DNA from: Sphaerosporella brunnea
Taxonomy: Eukaryota; Ascomycota; Pezizomycetes; Pezizales; Pyronemataceae
Assembly (NCBI GenBank): GCA_008704415.1
Contig: VXIS01000326.1
Span: 1 to 54,162, forward strand
Direction of reading: 5' to 3'
Length of the DNA stretch: 54,162 bases
The notes under the pieces are model-generated. The model did no database searches. It saw nothing but the letters and a program-made list of their open reading frames with translations, and had not been told where the DNA came from. Each line of letters begins with the position of its first letter. Positions within the stretch are counted from its first letter, which is position 1. A program made the translations under genes and the position numbers. Positions 20,278 to 30,053 of the stretch are shown here, piece by piece.

Positions 20278-21077
20278 GTGGGTTGAAGTAGTAAACTAAA
20301 TAGAGGAGGTAGCGGGTTGGGGTTGAGGAGGCAAGACTCTCTCACTTCACAGCTAGCACTCGCACGGATACATACAATTCTATTCCATTCCACAACTATC
20401 TACAAATCTAGCAGCATGTAAAGCAGCGTAGTCGCTCCGCAGTGTCGTCGCTAATAGTCCTCCACGGCTTCGCTTAGAGTTGAGCCTCCACCGCCACCGG
20501 TAAACGCCACTGGGAAAACGCCACACCAACTGCTCTAGATAGGGATAAAAGATATAGGGATAGAAGATAGAAGATATATCCGACAGAAATGATCCGGAAT
20601 CGAAGCCTCCCAGCTCAGCTTCCTGCTCTGCATCCATGCCCTCGGCGTCGCCGTCGTCCAGATGCTGCTGGCCATCATCATGGCCACCATCGCTAACACA
20701 TGGGAACCATCCTCGCGTTAGCTCTGGCTAAGGACGTCTGACTGGGAGTAATTCATGCTGTGACCGGCCGTCCTACCCTCGCTCTGGCCGCCGAGTCCTC
20801 GGCTTGACGCTCGCTCTTTCCCGCGTCCTCATCCTCATCCTCGCTACTGAAAGCATCCTCAACACCTCTCTGTCCATCGGCAGCACGTAGACTCATTCTT
20901 ATTGATGCCGTGAAGTCCCCAGTCATCGAGACTCTTGAGATTGAGCCAGCTGGTGAGCAGTACAACTGCACTGATGGGATTCCGCGGAATGTTCTCGATC
21001 AACTCGCCTTGGGCCCGCACTTTTCATCTTCGCCCCGCCGACGGGATGTCTCCTCCTACCTAGCTAGGGACAACAAA
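20278..21077. other. Remaining interior of the hAT-ended element
   Basis: Left of 20,640 there are purine-rich GATA-type repeats (20,535-20,580) that may contain the lost Helitron 5' end. Minus-strand frames at 20,380-20,637 and 20,753-20,971 are Asp/Glu/Ser-rich, the second with a DEDED run. I recognise no domain and cannot tell whether they are transposon or captured host sequence. Confidence 0.35.
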
Positions 21078-21407
21078 AGGCTCGAGCCAAAGCTCGGCTC
21101 GTCAGGCAACAGGCTCGAGCCGGCTCGGCTCGCCGAAGGGTCAGGCTCGGCTCGGCTTAGGTCCATCACTACTTTTGGCGGAGAGTCTAAGGCTAGTACA
21201 AACTTGACAGAATCGCGCCACAATAAGGCTGCTAATGAGAGAATTCAAAGTTGTTGTGCCGATCATATCGCGGCACTCGACTATTTTTCGGCCAAAGTAC
21301 TACCTAACCACCATCAATAGGGTCTCAATGGCGACATTCAGCAACCACAGTTGTCGCATCAGGATCAATGGCCCCCTCAGCGACAATAGCATCAACATGT
21401 AGTAGAC

Positions 21408-21414
21408 TATATAA
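21408..21414 (+). promoter_or_regulatory. TATA box of the 21.5-kb candidate gene
   Basis: TATATAA lies 82 bases before the proposed ATG, followed by a CT-rich leader, a common fungal core promoter layout. Confidence 0.45.
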
Positions 21415-21495
21415 CCCCCGCCCGTTGAAGCTCTCGCCGCCTCATCTTCAGCACTATCCTCCTCCTCCAACGTTTACAACAATAACCTTTGAAAA

Positions 21496-21720
21496 ATGCC
21501 CAACAATCTCAATCTCCGCCGTTCAACGCGTGCCGCCGCCGCCACCGCAACCACCAAGATTACGGCGCTCCACACCGAACACAAGTTGAACAGCCGGGCA
21601 CGTCCTTTCGGCAAGCGCCGAAAGCGGCCCGAAGACACCAGCAGGTGTACCTGCATTTGGAAGACGACGATCACGAAGACGAGTGAGTTATTGTGCAGGA
21701 GTTTTTGTTTTAGTGGGTAG
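21496..21720 (+). CDS. Small basic hypothetical protein, exon structure uncertain
   Basis: The ATG follows a TATA box and a pyrimidine-rich leader ending in AAAA. The first 50 residues are basic and low complexity (NLRRSTRAAAATATTK, then RPFGKRRKRPED), like a nuclear or chromatin-associated N-terminus. The frame as read ends at 21720 (74 aa). A GTGAGT at about 21,681 followed by a CAG at about 21,739 suggests the real gene splices onward, but I found no convincing second exon. A shifted frame over the same bases ends in an acidic DDDHEDE run, so phase is not settled. It lies 320 bases outside the hAT-ended element. Family not recognised. Confidence 0.35.
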   Translation: MPNNLNLRRSTRAAAATATTKITALHTEHKLNSRARPFGKRRKRPEDTSRCTCIWKTTITKTSELLCRSFCFSG

Positions 21721-22249
21721 TACTGATGTGGTTGCAGAGTATCTTTTCAAGAAGTGTGGGGTCGCCCCACATCGAAAGATCAATGGGAGGCTTCCTCCCT
21801 TAAGGTTTCCCCATAAGAAGTACGGGGGAGGTGGAAGGTAGTGGAGGAGCAGTGGGATATATCTGTCTCTTGTTTTTTTTTCTTTTCTCTCAATATTTGT
21901 TGTTTTTTTCTCTCAACTTGTTCTTTCGAATCCGCGTGATAAAAGACACAGCCAAGGGAGCGAACACCAATGGCGCAGTTTCCACCTTTCGACATGCAGC
22001 ATGCAGGGGAATGAGGGGAAGGGGGGAGGACAAGGCTTACTTACGATGGACTACACAAAGACGAGGCTCTGATCTTCGAGCGGGTTTCCCAAGCTGATTG
22101 CACGTGTTTCCTTTGTTGACGCTGCTGTGAATCCTTCTCTTGTTCCCTTTGATGTTTTTTTGTTTTTGTACTGCGTCTTGTGTTCACACATGGCCATATC
22201 TGAAAGGCTGCATGCCGGATGGATAAATAAGTGGTAGTTCGCAAAACAT
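21721..22249. other. Spacer before the MITE
   Basis: No gene seen. T-rich tracts lie near 21,874-21,910. Short frames on both strands have no recognisable features. Confidence 0.35.
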
Positions 22250-22501
22250 CGATTACCTGGCCCCCAGCTGAGCTGGGTAACCCCAATATTAAGTTACCTG
22301 GTGTGCGAATGCTCGTTCACAAGTAAAAAGATTTCAATTCGGTATTTGCGGCTGTGCAATTCGTCTGGGAGCACGATATACTCTTTTAGTGAATGTTTAA
22401 GTGGGCCGTTCCTATCCACCAGGAGATGCTGTATAGATTGCAAAGGGACTCACCGGTAACCTGATATTGGGTTACCCAGCTCATCTGGGTCCGGGTAATC
22501 G
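22250..22501. mobile_element. MITE-like element, about 250 bp, with 50-bp terminal inverted repeats
   Basis: The left end (22250-22301) and the inverse of the right end (22453-22501) match at roughly nine of ten positions, both starting CGATTACC. Each repeat is itself composed of two smaller inverted repeats: a CCAGCTGAGCTGG near-palindrome and a GGTAAC...GTTACC pair around AATATT. The centre has no coding potential. A target duplication beyond the shared CG is not evident, so the superfamily is undetermined. Confidence 0.7.
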
Positions 22502-23215
22502 AACTTATCTCCTCGACTTGTAAGCGTTCGGCCACAAATCCTGGCGCGACGAACCATGAAACAACCGCGCAATGAGCAATCTATTCTTCTATATACATGA
22601 TCAAGTAAGTGCTTATTTACACCTCATCTGTCGTGGCAGAGATAAACGTATATAGATGTCATAGCAGACACCAGGGTCACAACCGACGTAGGCATCCGTT
22701 GTCCATGCAGTGAGTTCGGAAGATTGATCACACAGAAAGGTGTGAGCCTGTCGGAATCAGCGTCTCTAGTCCAGTGGGTCAGAGTGTAATAACCCCGTTG
22801 CTGCTAGGCAAACCCGTGCCCCTCTTTTTATTTTTTATTTTTTTGTTGCACCTTGTGGGAACCACTCATTCGATGGTTGTAGACCGCCACTCTGCGAGGC
22901 CTAGTTTTACAACCGTCTGCCGGTTTTATGAGAGCTTGTTAGATGGTAGTTTAACCTTCAGATTGGCTTGGGGTACCTGTATGTATGTACCCACTGGCTT
23001 GCTCAGTATCCGTAAACCAAAAAGACTGATTTTCTCCACCAGCCAAACTCCTCTCCAATTGTGAGCTTTAAATGGCTATCGGCAGTTAAAATTTTCTTTC
23101 GCCGGCGTGAAAGATTTTTGTTGGGATTGTTGGGGTGAAAACTGGGGCGTTTCGGCCACTAAAGGGCCGAACGCCGTTTTTACAATCGAGGTGATAGGCC
23201 CCAAACCATACCAAC
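22502..23215. other. Spacer and leader of the 23.2-kb candidate gene
   Basis: No gene seen in 22,502-23,100. The last 100 bases contain an inverted pair around GGCCACTAAAGGGCC and lead into the ATG at 23216. Confidence 0.35.
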
Positions 23216-23410
23216 ATGCCCGCCATCAATAAAATTCGTCACTTCATCGTTTTTGGTGTTGGTTACCTTTTGCCGATGTATTTCTTCCACCGCGCGGTCT
23301 CGCTTTTCCCTCTAGGGATGAGGACAAGGACAACAAGATCTCAAAGGGTATCGACGATGCTCACAAGTAACTTCGGTGCAGGTTTCCTTAAAGATGTAAT
23401 AATAGAATAA
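23216..23410 (+). CDS. Candidate small protein with one hydrophobic segment
   Basis: The frame of 64 residues starts MPAINKIRHFIVFGVGYLLP, a short basic start followed by a hydrophobic stretch that could be one membrane span, as in many small mitochondrial inner-membrane proteins. Downstream, another phase gives a hydrophilic end (DEDKDNKISKGIDDAHK then stop at about 23,369). It would be joined in frame if the 38 bases from GTATTT to CTCTAG were an intron, but that is shorter than any other intron here. So there are two models: an unspliced 64-aa protein or a spliced form of about 38 aa. No family is recognised. Confidence 0.35.
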   Translation: MPAINKIRHFIVFGVGYLLPMYFFHRAVSLFPLGMRTRTTRSQRVSTMLTSNFGAGFLKDVIIE

Positions 23411-24668
23411 TTGAATTCTACTCAGTGCGGTGACTCACAATATGTATTATGCACTTGAACCGTTTCTCCCAATGATCCCCAGCTCACGCAAACGACAGTA
23501 GGGTTGAAGGTCACCATGCACGCCCATTTATTCACCACCGTGACAGTATTGATCTTACAGGATTCATTCCACCCACGCACCCGACGGTATTTGGCGACAA
23601 GATCGTCCGTTCCAATGCCCCGCCGCGGCCCGGTGTCAGCATCTTCTACAGCTTTGTCGTCTATGCAAACAACGCTCGCATGCCGGCAACACTGTGATTC
23701 TGGAGCGGTTGCCTGCCTTCGCCAGACCCGCCTACGAGCGTAGAATCCCCAACCCTTCCTTCCCGTCAACGCAGCAGAGTGTTTCGGTTCTTCGCATCAT
23801 CATCAATCGCTGCGCAACGACGTCAGCTACTCTATGTTCCAGCAAGACTGATCGTGGCCACTACTTACATTAGATCGCGCTGAGGCGCCTGAGATACATG
23901 CGCAAGCCGAACATGGCCAGAAATCCCAAGGTGGTGATGATGACGCATTTAGTCTAGTCGAACAGCCCCCCCTCTAACCTCGCCGTTGCGATATTGGGGA
24001 AAACCTGGACTGAACGACAACCTGAGGGGCAGGCCCCTGCGCCTTCATTGCTGCTGGAGCCCGGTTTGCAGCCGATGCATGATCTGTCTCAGTTGTGTGA
24101 ATACGATCAAAAAAACGCTCAAGCGAGCACAAGGGATCCGCCCCCACGATTCCACGCCTTGCTCTTTCTCGTGCGGCGCCACAGTGAAACGTTGAGAAAT
24201 CTTTGTCGGCATGCTCGGCTGATCGATTGATACTTGTCGCCAAAGTATCACCTGGCTCCCCATTGATTTGTTCCCCTTTGCTGAGCACCTGGTGTCGCTC
24301 GAATGCTGCTGTTGTCGGTTATCGAAACTGAAAATGGACCAAAGAAATGTTGATGATGTCTCATATCAGACTCTGTTCCACGCTTTACGCATCAGTTGTG
24401 TTGCAACGATTGCCTGATATCACAGTGTTCTTACATCTCTACGCGCTCAGCAGAAGCGTTCTGCCTGAGGGCCACTGGTGATGAGGTATGGCGGATGTCC
24501 TGATGCACGCCAATAAACCGAGGCGAATCCAGCAAGGAATGGGGAGAAAGATTTGTGGTTGACGTTGCCATCGGCAGCTGTGAGTGGTGCGGCGTAAGCA
24601 TAATTCGGAGGCAAGGTTTCAGTCGGTGTCGGGACCAGATGTGGATCAAGGTGGCAGGGCAGAGCTAC

Positions 24669-24772
24669 CTGAAATAGCCGCTGTCGATGGTGTGTCAAAC
24701 CATGTCCACAATCCTTTGTGCGGGTGCGAAGTCATGACCCTCACCCGTGTTTCACTGAATGTCACTCGGCCC
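24669..24772 (-). repeat. Conserved array block, copy 1
   Basis: The core 24726-24772 (minus strand GAGTGACATTCAGTGA then ATGACTTCGC) is one of at least seven related blocks. From the ATG at 24735 a 22-codon frame runs to a donor-like CAG-GTAGC at 24669. Over this stretch the copy aligns with the 35.9-kb copy, including a shared end resembling GCGGCTATTTCAGGTAGC. Confidence 0.55.
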
Positions 24773-26228
24773 GACTCAGTCAAGTCGACTTTTTTGTAAA
24801 GCAAAAAGCGATACACGGTGAAACTTGATCTGCATTCTGGCCGTTACGGTGGAGTTGCCAGAGGTCCTGCAGACTGCGCTTGGGATTTGCCACACGACAA
24901 AAGGAGGTTCATCCGCTTATGCATCTGCCTTTGCGCCACAGTGAGAGGTCTCCAGAAGCCGGCCTGCCAGAGAACCTCGCGCCCACCGAACACTCACCGC
25001 CCCAAGGGAACGCCGCAAGCCAGGAAAAAACAGCCGCCATCACCAGAGAACTTCCCAAGAGAGTCCCCCCAAAGAATCCCCGCCAAACGAAGATACAATA
25101 TATTCAATGTCCGCTTCACACCCACAGAACATATGCCAGCTCATGTTAGAAGTGGAGAGAGACGCGATTGAACGAGAAGCGCTGGAACTCAATCGTGGAG
25201 TGGCAATTGGCGCGGGAGGTGCTGAAGGTAGAGCTGAGTTGCTGGGAGAGCGAGGGGAAGCACCGCAGGCCCACGCCGAGATACAGGAGAGTACCAGAGG
25301 AGCCAGAGATTGTGGAACTGGTGGATCAGTCTCTACAAGGAGTGTATGATAACACTTTTCTAGACTTGTCACAAGCCGAGGTTCATGAATATCTACGGCT
25401 ACAGCCAGGAGAGCCCTAGACTGCGATGCTGTTGGTTCGATGAAGGGTGCCGCCTGGCATACATAGACCCAGCTCTGGAATGAGACTAGGTCTCCAGGGT
25501 ATATCGAGCAGAACATTTAGGACGGACGAAGACAAGACACCTCTCCAAAACCCGTGTGCGAAGTACCGAAGCGAACATCCCCAGAATAAACAGACTGCTT
25601 CATGTCAGCTGATGCCAGGGTTGTTGGCGCAACATTCAAGAGACGCGCAAATGACTTGCTTTGTTCTGGCTGGTAGCTAAGAGGAGAGCAGAGTTAACGG
25701 TGCAACAGAAGGCAAGTGGTTGGGTACCCAACAGAGGGAAATGACCAGCGCGATGGTCAATACCGGCTGGGTTTTCAGGCACGGGGCAAGGAGAATAGAA
25801 ACTGAGACAAAACCTGGAAGAGTGGGTACGCTATGAGTAGGATCAAAAATTGTGGAGGATGCAGCAAAGACCTCTTCAGCATGCTGAAGACGCAAAAATT
25901 CACCGCAGAAACACTCCCGTTGGGTATGCAAGAAAAGAGAGCTACCGGAGGAGGGAGACCCTCAAGAGCTCGATGACAAGGACGTTGCATTTAGAGAAGG
26001 CAAGGAGAAAAAAAAGTTAATGATCACGATGCCCCCAGCCTTCGGGCAAAATGACTCCCGTGCCCCCCGATGTTCAAGATGCCCCTGTACGTACAAGGAA
26101 AGAAGTTGACACACTGCCATCCCTGGCCCCTTTTGGATTTTGTCTGACGAGGCCTGGCGCGGCATGCTCATAAGTTCAAATATTTTTTCTCCAAGCAGTT
26201 CATGATGGCTTGAAGCTGATGTAAAAAT

Positions 26229-26300
26229 GCTCGGTAGTGTAGTGGTATAAATGGAATTGGAATTCCTGGGGATGATGGGCTCAATCCTCGGGGCTTTCTC
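26229..26300 (+). other. tRNA-like relic or SINE head
   Basis: TAGTGTAGTGGT (26235-26246) resembles a tRNA A box and GGGCTCAATCC (26277-26287) a B box, with tRNA-like spacing. A proper acceptor stem and anticodon arm could not be drawn, so it is not called as a tRNA gene. Polymerase III-derived repeat is the likelier reading. Confidence 0.35.
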
Positions 26301-29270
26301 ATGGGATTATTCCTATGAGTTTTTGATTTTTTTATTCATGAGAATCATAATGGGTCACTCGTGTGACAGAGAATAGTGACTGTTGGAAACGGGAGATGTT
26401 GGTTTTTGACCGAAAGAAGGAACTAACTTCTGAGCAAGCAGAACGGCAGAAAACACAGCTACTTAAAATGAGTGCGGAGGCCGGCGGGCCTGATCCTCCG
26501 GCAGGAGCTTGAGCCAGACCGGCGGCGGAGCTTGAGCAAGACCACCGGCGAAAGCAAGACCAGCGGCGAAGCCTGAGCAAGACCGCCCCCGACCAGAAAT
26601 GGAAACAACCGACTGTGACAACCCAACAGTTTAGGCCTCTCACTAGCAGACGTCACAGTGATACTCAATCGTTGCGAGCTTCCTCGAGCCAAAGGATTGC
26701 CGGAACGGGGCAAGGAAAAAGAAGATGTGCACAATTAAAGTTCAAACGCACTGGAATGTTGCAAGGCCCACACCGCGCGTTCTACAGGTGATCAATCTGT
26801 GGCCAAATGGGCGATCTGGATGACAAAAGTCGCATTTGAACGATGCCGCTTTGCTACAACTCATACATGAGCTGAATTAACCATTTATGTTGTTGGGGGC
26901 ATATTGGAAATTGGCAGTCATTTCGGGCAAAAGTTGGCGGCATATCAATCACCATGCACACACATACAAAAAAAGAAGGACAGGCAATGGCGCTGTGGGG
27001 GAAAACAGTAGCAGATTCCAATCCAGATACATTGGCAGATTACACCAGTGGGAGTGTTCGGCCAAGGCACGGTATGGCTGTTCAGGAATGTTTTGCTGCT
27101 TGTCTTTCTCAGACGGCTCGATGTCCAGGCTTTGGGGAAAACCGCTGATCAGGAGATACCAGTAGAGATGGCAACAGAGCGAGAAGCAATGGAACGACAG
27201 CAAGAGCTAGAGAAAGATAATTTAAGATTGAAGAAACAAAGGGAAGAGGATCGAGTGGCCGTGGAAACAACAAGCAGAGAGAACAGAATGATGCTGAAAT
27301 GAGAAGAGCGGAAGAGAAAATGCCGTCTCATGTATTCGGGAAATTGAATAAATTGCCTGCTTGTTTGATTTCCATGAATTTCGACAACTGTGGATGAACA
27401 AATACCATAAAATATTCTGCTACGCAGCCCGGCGAGAGAAAAGCTAGAAAAAACCGTAAATAATCATAGTACGACCGAACTTGAATCCTGAAGCGTGACA
27501 TCGTCGCGTTGGCCTCTTGCAAAATAAAAAATTCCGCTGATGGCCCGAATGTGCTATGAATGCACTGATTACAAACCAGCAACTGAGTCTTCATATAATC
27601 CATCTGACGTTGCAATCCGCGCTCCCCTGTCTCCCAGATGGCCAAGAGATGGCTCACTGAGATACAATTTGGAGTTGTAACTGCTTGAAACTTGACAACA
27701 TGATGGAATCTTACATAGCCCGATCCTGGATTGCTTTCGTCCTGGCTGACAGATCGCACGCATGGTGTGTTCGATCAAATTCCAGACCCCGCGGGTCCCA
27801 CCGATCCCTTCAACTGTAGTCACAGAGCGCCGAATGTCAAACAGCTACCATCCAAACTCAATTTGGTCCTTGATATCGTATATAGTAGAAGTATGTATTT
27901 TCTGCAATTCTGTACAAAGCACTTACCATGGCTACCTCACTGTGGCTGATACTTTGCAAAACGTTGGAGGCCAACTGGGTGGTCCTGGGATGTTGCCGAT
28001 GTGAATTGGCACAAAAACCAACCGTAGCAGATGTTGACGATGCTGCGTGACCGGTCATTGCGGAGTGTAGTCTGAATACTTCGGTCACTGTCACTTGGGA
28101 ACTTTCTTGAACAAACCGGTATCACTAGATCCAGATGGATGTGGCTATTAAGGAATTTGTCTCTGCTAGGCTACTCCCATCCCCCCCTGACAGGCACTCG
28201 AGCCGATATTTCAATCCACCTCTGCCTCTCTATCACCACGAGGTATTGAACCGTTCTCGAAGCCCATTAGCAGGTTTGTATTCGCTCCCTCCTTGCTCTC
28301 CCAGCTGGGAATTGGCCGCGTCGATTCCCCTCCAAAAGTAGCTCCGCAGATAAGCCCATACGCGCCTACCTTGGCAGGACCAAGCGCTGGGACGAGGCGA
28401 TCGAATACCTGGGATATTTGTAGGACGTTATAGAAACAAGTTCACCCAATCTTAGGGGTATAGAGTGCTTAGATTGATCAAGGTTATCAACTATAGAGGC
28501 GAGGGAAAAAGAACAACCACACCAACTAGTAGCCTCATTGGCTATCACTCGACCATAGCCCTCATAACGCGTGCAAAAGGATTTCAACAAGTCCGTAGGA
28601 GTGGAAACACGGCCAAAGTACGGTTGCCCGAGGTTACATCCTGTCACACATCTGTTGGTTTCTTCTCTGCGCAATACTTCAAAGCTGGGTGTTGAAACGT
28701 CCGCAGAGCTGCTTGGCATGGTGAAAAATTGCGTGCCGTTGGTGCTGGATGGTGTCGTTTGGGAGCGTTAGGTCTCCCAAGGTGGCTTCATTATGTAGGT
28801 AGATAGGTTTTAGGCGTTGATGGTGTCCGCTGATCATGGAGGTGTATCGCTGGAAGCTTACGCCCCGCCCCGCGGAGTTGTTGGGGCCGCAGTAAAATCA
28901 TGAAGATGTAACATTCAGGATGCCAGTGTCGTTGAAAGTTTCTGGCCGTTTCTGGCACCTTTCATCGGGAGTTGTTCTGGTCTTAGAGCGCGACAAATTG
29001 ATTGATGTGCTGGCCGTTGATGAGCGGAATCACAGGGCATGTAGGACTCGCGGGCCGGTCGAAGAGACGGGGCTGCGCTGAAGAGATGGTCGATGCTCGC
29101 ATGTCGTGTGTCGCCGTGTCCTCCCAGTCGTCTTCGTTCTCTTCAGAGAACCGTCCTACAATTTCTCGGGCCTTTGAAGTTTTCCTCAATTTCGTATGAG
29201 GTTGCGCGGTGCTTGATTCACCAGCCAGGCAAAAATATCACGAATTCCGCTATTTGGGGCTTGATCGGTT

Positions 29271-29803
29271 TCATGGAAGATACCGGAAATGTCGGTTCCG
29301 TTGTTGGGAACCTTTCAGCGGTGGAAGTGGCAGGTAGCACGGGTCGGCAGTGATCGTTTCATCGGCGGAGTCGGCTGAGCTGCCACCTTTAGCTCGGGAG
29401 ACGGTTCTGCGGCGGTAGCGCTGTAAAATCCAGATTAGGAACAATGAAGAATCATGAGGAGATAATGGAGCTAACTTACAGCAGTCGCTATCACCGTTGT
29501 ATTGGGTTTGGGGCAACATTCAATCCCGTCAACGTAGTTCCGGAGGATGAAATACATCCGGTAACGGAACATCTCTTGTGCCTGTTGTGCCTGCTGTGCC
29601 TATTGTGCCTGCTGTGCCTGTTGTGCCTGTTGGACACCCGACATCGTGGGAGTGAGGATAGTCCTGAACAACGGCAGTGTAAGTTCCCAGGTACTCAGTG
29701 AAAATCAACTGGCGCGGTACAAGTCTTACCATTCTGTTGACGGGAAGAAGTTCCAGGCTTCCAATGCTTTTTTGTGGCTGGATTCGTGCTCTGAATCCGA
29801 CAT
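29271..29803 (-). pseudogene. Three-exon unit of the array with Gln-Gln-Ala repeat and one in-frame TAG
   Basis: Read as complement(join(29271..29420,29480..29663,29730..29803)). Introns are 29664-29729 (GTAAGA...GTTCAG) and 29421-29479 (GTAAGT...TTACAG); both join in phase, giving 408 nt. Exon 1 (MSDSEHESSHKKALEAWNFF) is polar with a conserved-looking EAW. Exon 2 starts with a QQA repeat coded by a 9-bp minisatellite, then EMFRYRMYFILRNYVDGIE. Exon 3 is basic then Ser/Pro-rich, ending HFRYLP. One repeat unit has TAG (29600-29602) where its neighbours have CAG, so the copy is a pseudogene, reads through, or shows an assembly or base error. The conserved array block lies about 200 bases upstream, separated by a probable leader intron (29874-29939). 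The EAW segment has a likely counterpart in the 35.9-kb copy. The family is not recognised. Confidence 0.5.
29576..29632 (-). repeat. 9-bp minisatellite (TTGTGCCTG on plus), about six copies
   Basis: Tandem units differ only at C/T positions. Read on the minus strand in the phase of the gene above they give Gln-Gln-Ala; read on plus they give a Leu-Cys-Leu string that has no supporting gene. Confidence 0.8.
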
Positions 29804-29939
29804 CGTGACAAGACCTAGAGATGAACTGCTCTCCACGGTTCCTCCACATGATCGCCAGCACAATACCGGTGCGCTGAGAGGAAAATAGCTGGAAAGAACC
29901 AACCGTGTGGTGGGTGACGAAGTAGCTAGTAGGTATTAC

Positions 29940-30053
29940 CTATCAAAGCCGCAGGCGATGGTTGATAAAACCACGTCCTGTTGCTTGCGAGGTCTTGGTG
30001 TTGTCGCGAAGTCATGGCCCCTCATTCGTGGCTCACTGGGTATCACTCTGCCC
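29940..30053 (-). repeat. Conserved array block, copy 2
   Basis: The core 30006-30053 reads GAGTGATACCCAGTGAG on the minus strand, then ATGACTTCGC at 30015. It runs 25 codons to a donor-like ATAG-GTAATA at 29940. The following 66-base intron leads into the exon region of the three-exon gene, so this block is best seen as that gene's leader and promoter-proximal region. Confidence 0.6.

Larger units (their letters stand above)
17947..21171. mobile_element. 3.2-kb hAT-ended element hosting nested insertions
   Basis: The left end reads TAGTGATGGACTCAATCCG and the right end, inverted, TAGTGATGGACCTAAGCCG. Flanks are ATTTTGGC (17939-17946) and CTTTTGGC (21172-21179), an 8-bp duplication with one mismatch. 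Subterminal GAGCC/CTCGAG clusters at 17,960-18,070 and 21,078-21,155 match those of the small hAT element, so both belong to one family. No hAT transposase is recognisable inside. Most of its length is a Helitron fragment and a pogo/Fot1-like element. The segment 20,640-21,075 has Asp/Glu-rich minus-strand frames of unknown origin. Confidence 0.7.

Noticed and set aside
26229..26300. tRNA gene
   Set aside because: A- and B-box-like strings are present but the acceptor and anticodon stems do not pair.
29529..29701. Leu-Cys repeat protein on the plus strand
   Set aside because: It is the reverse reading of the Gln-Gln-Ala minisatellite; the minus strand has splice sites and flanking exons in phase.
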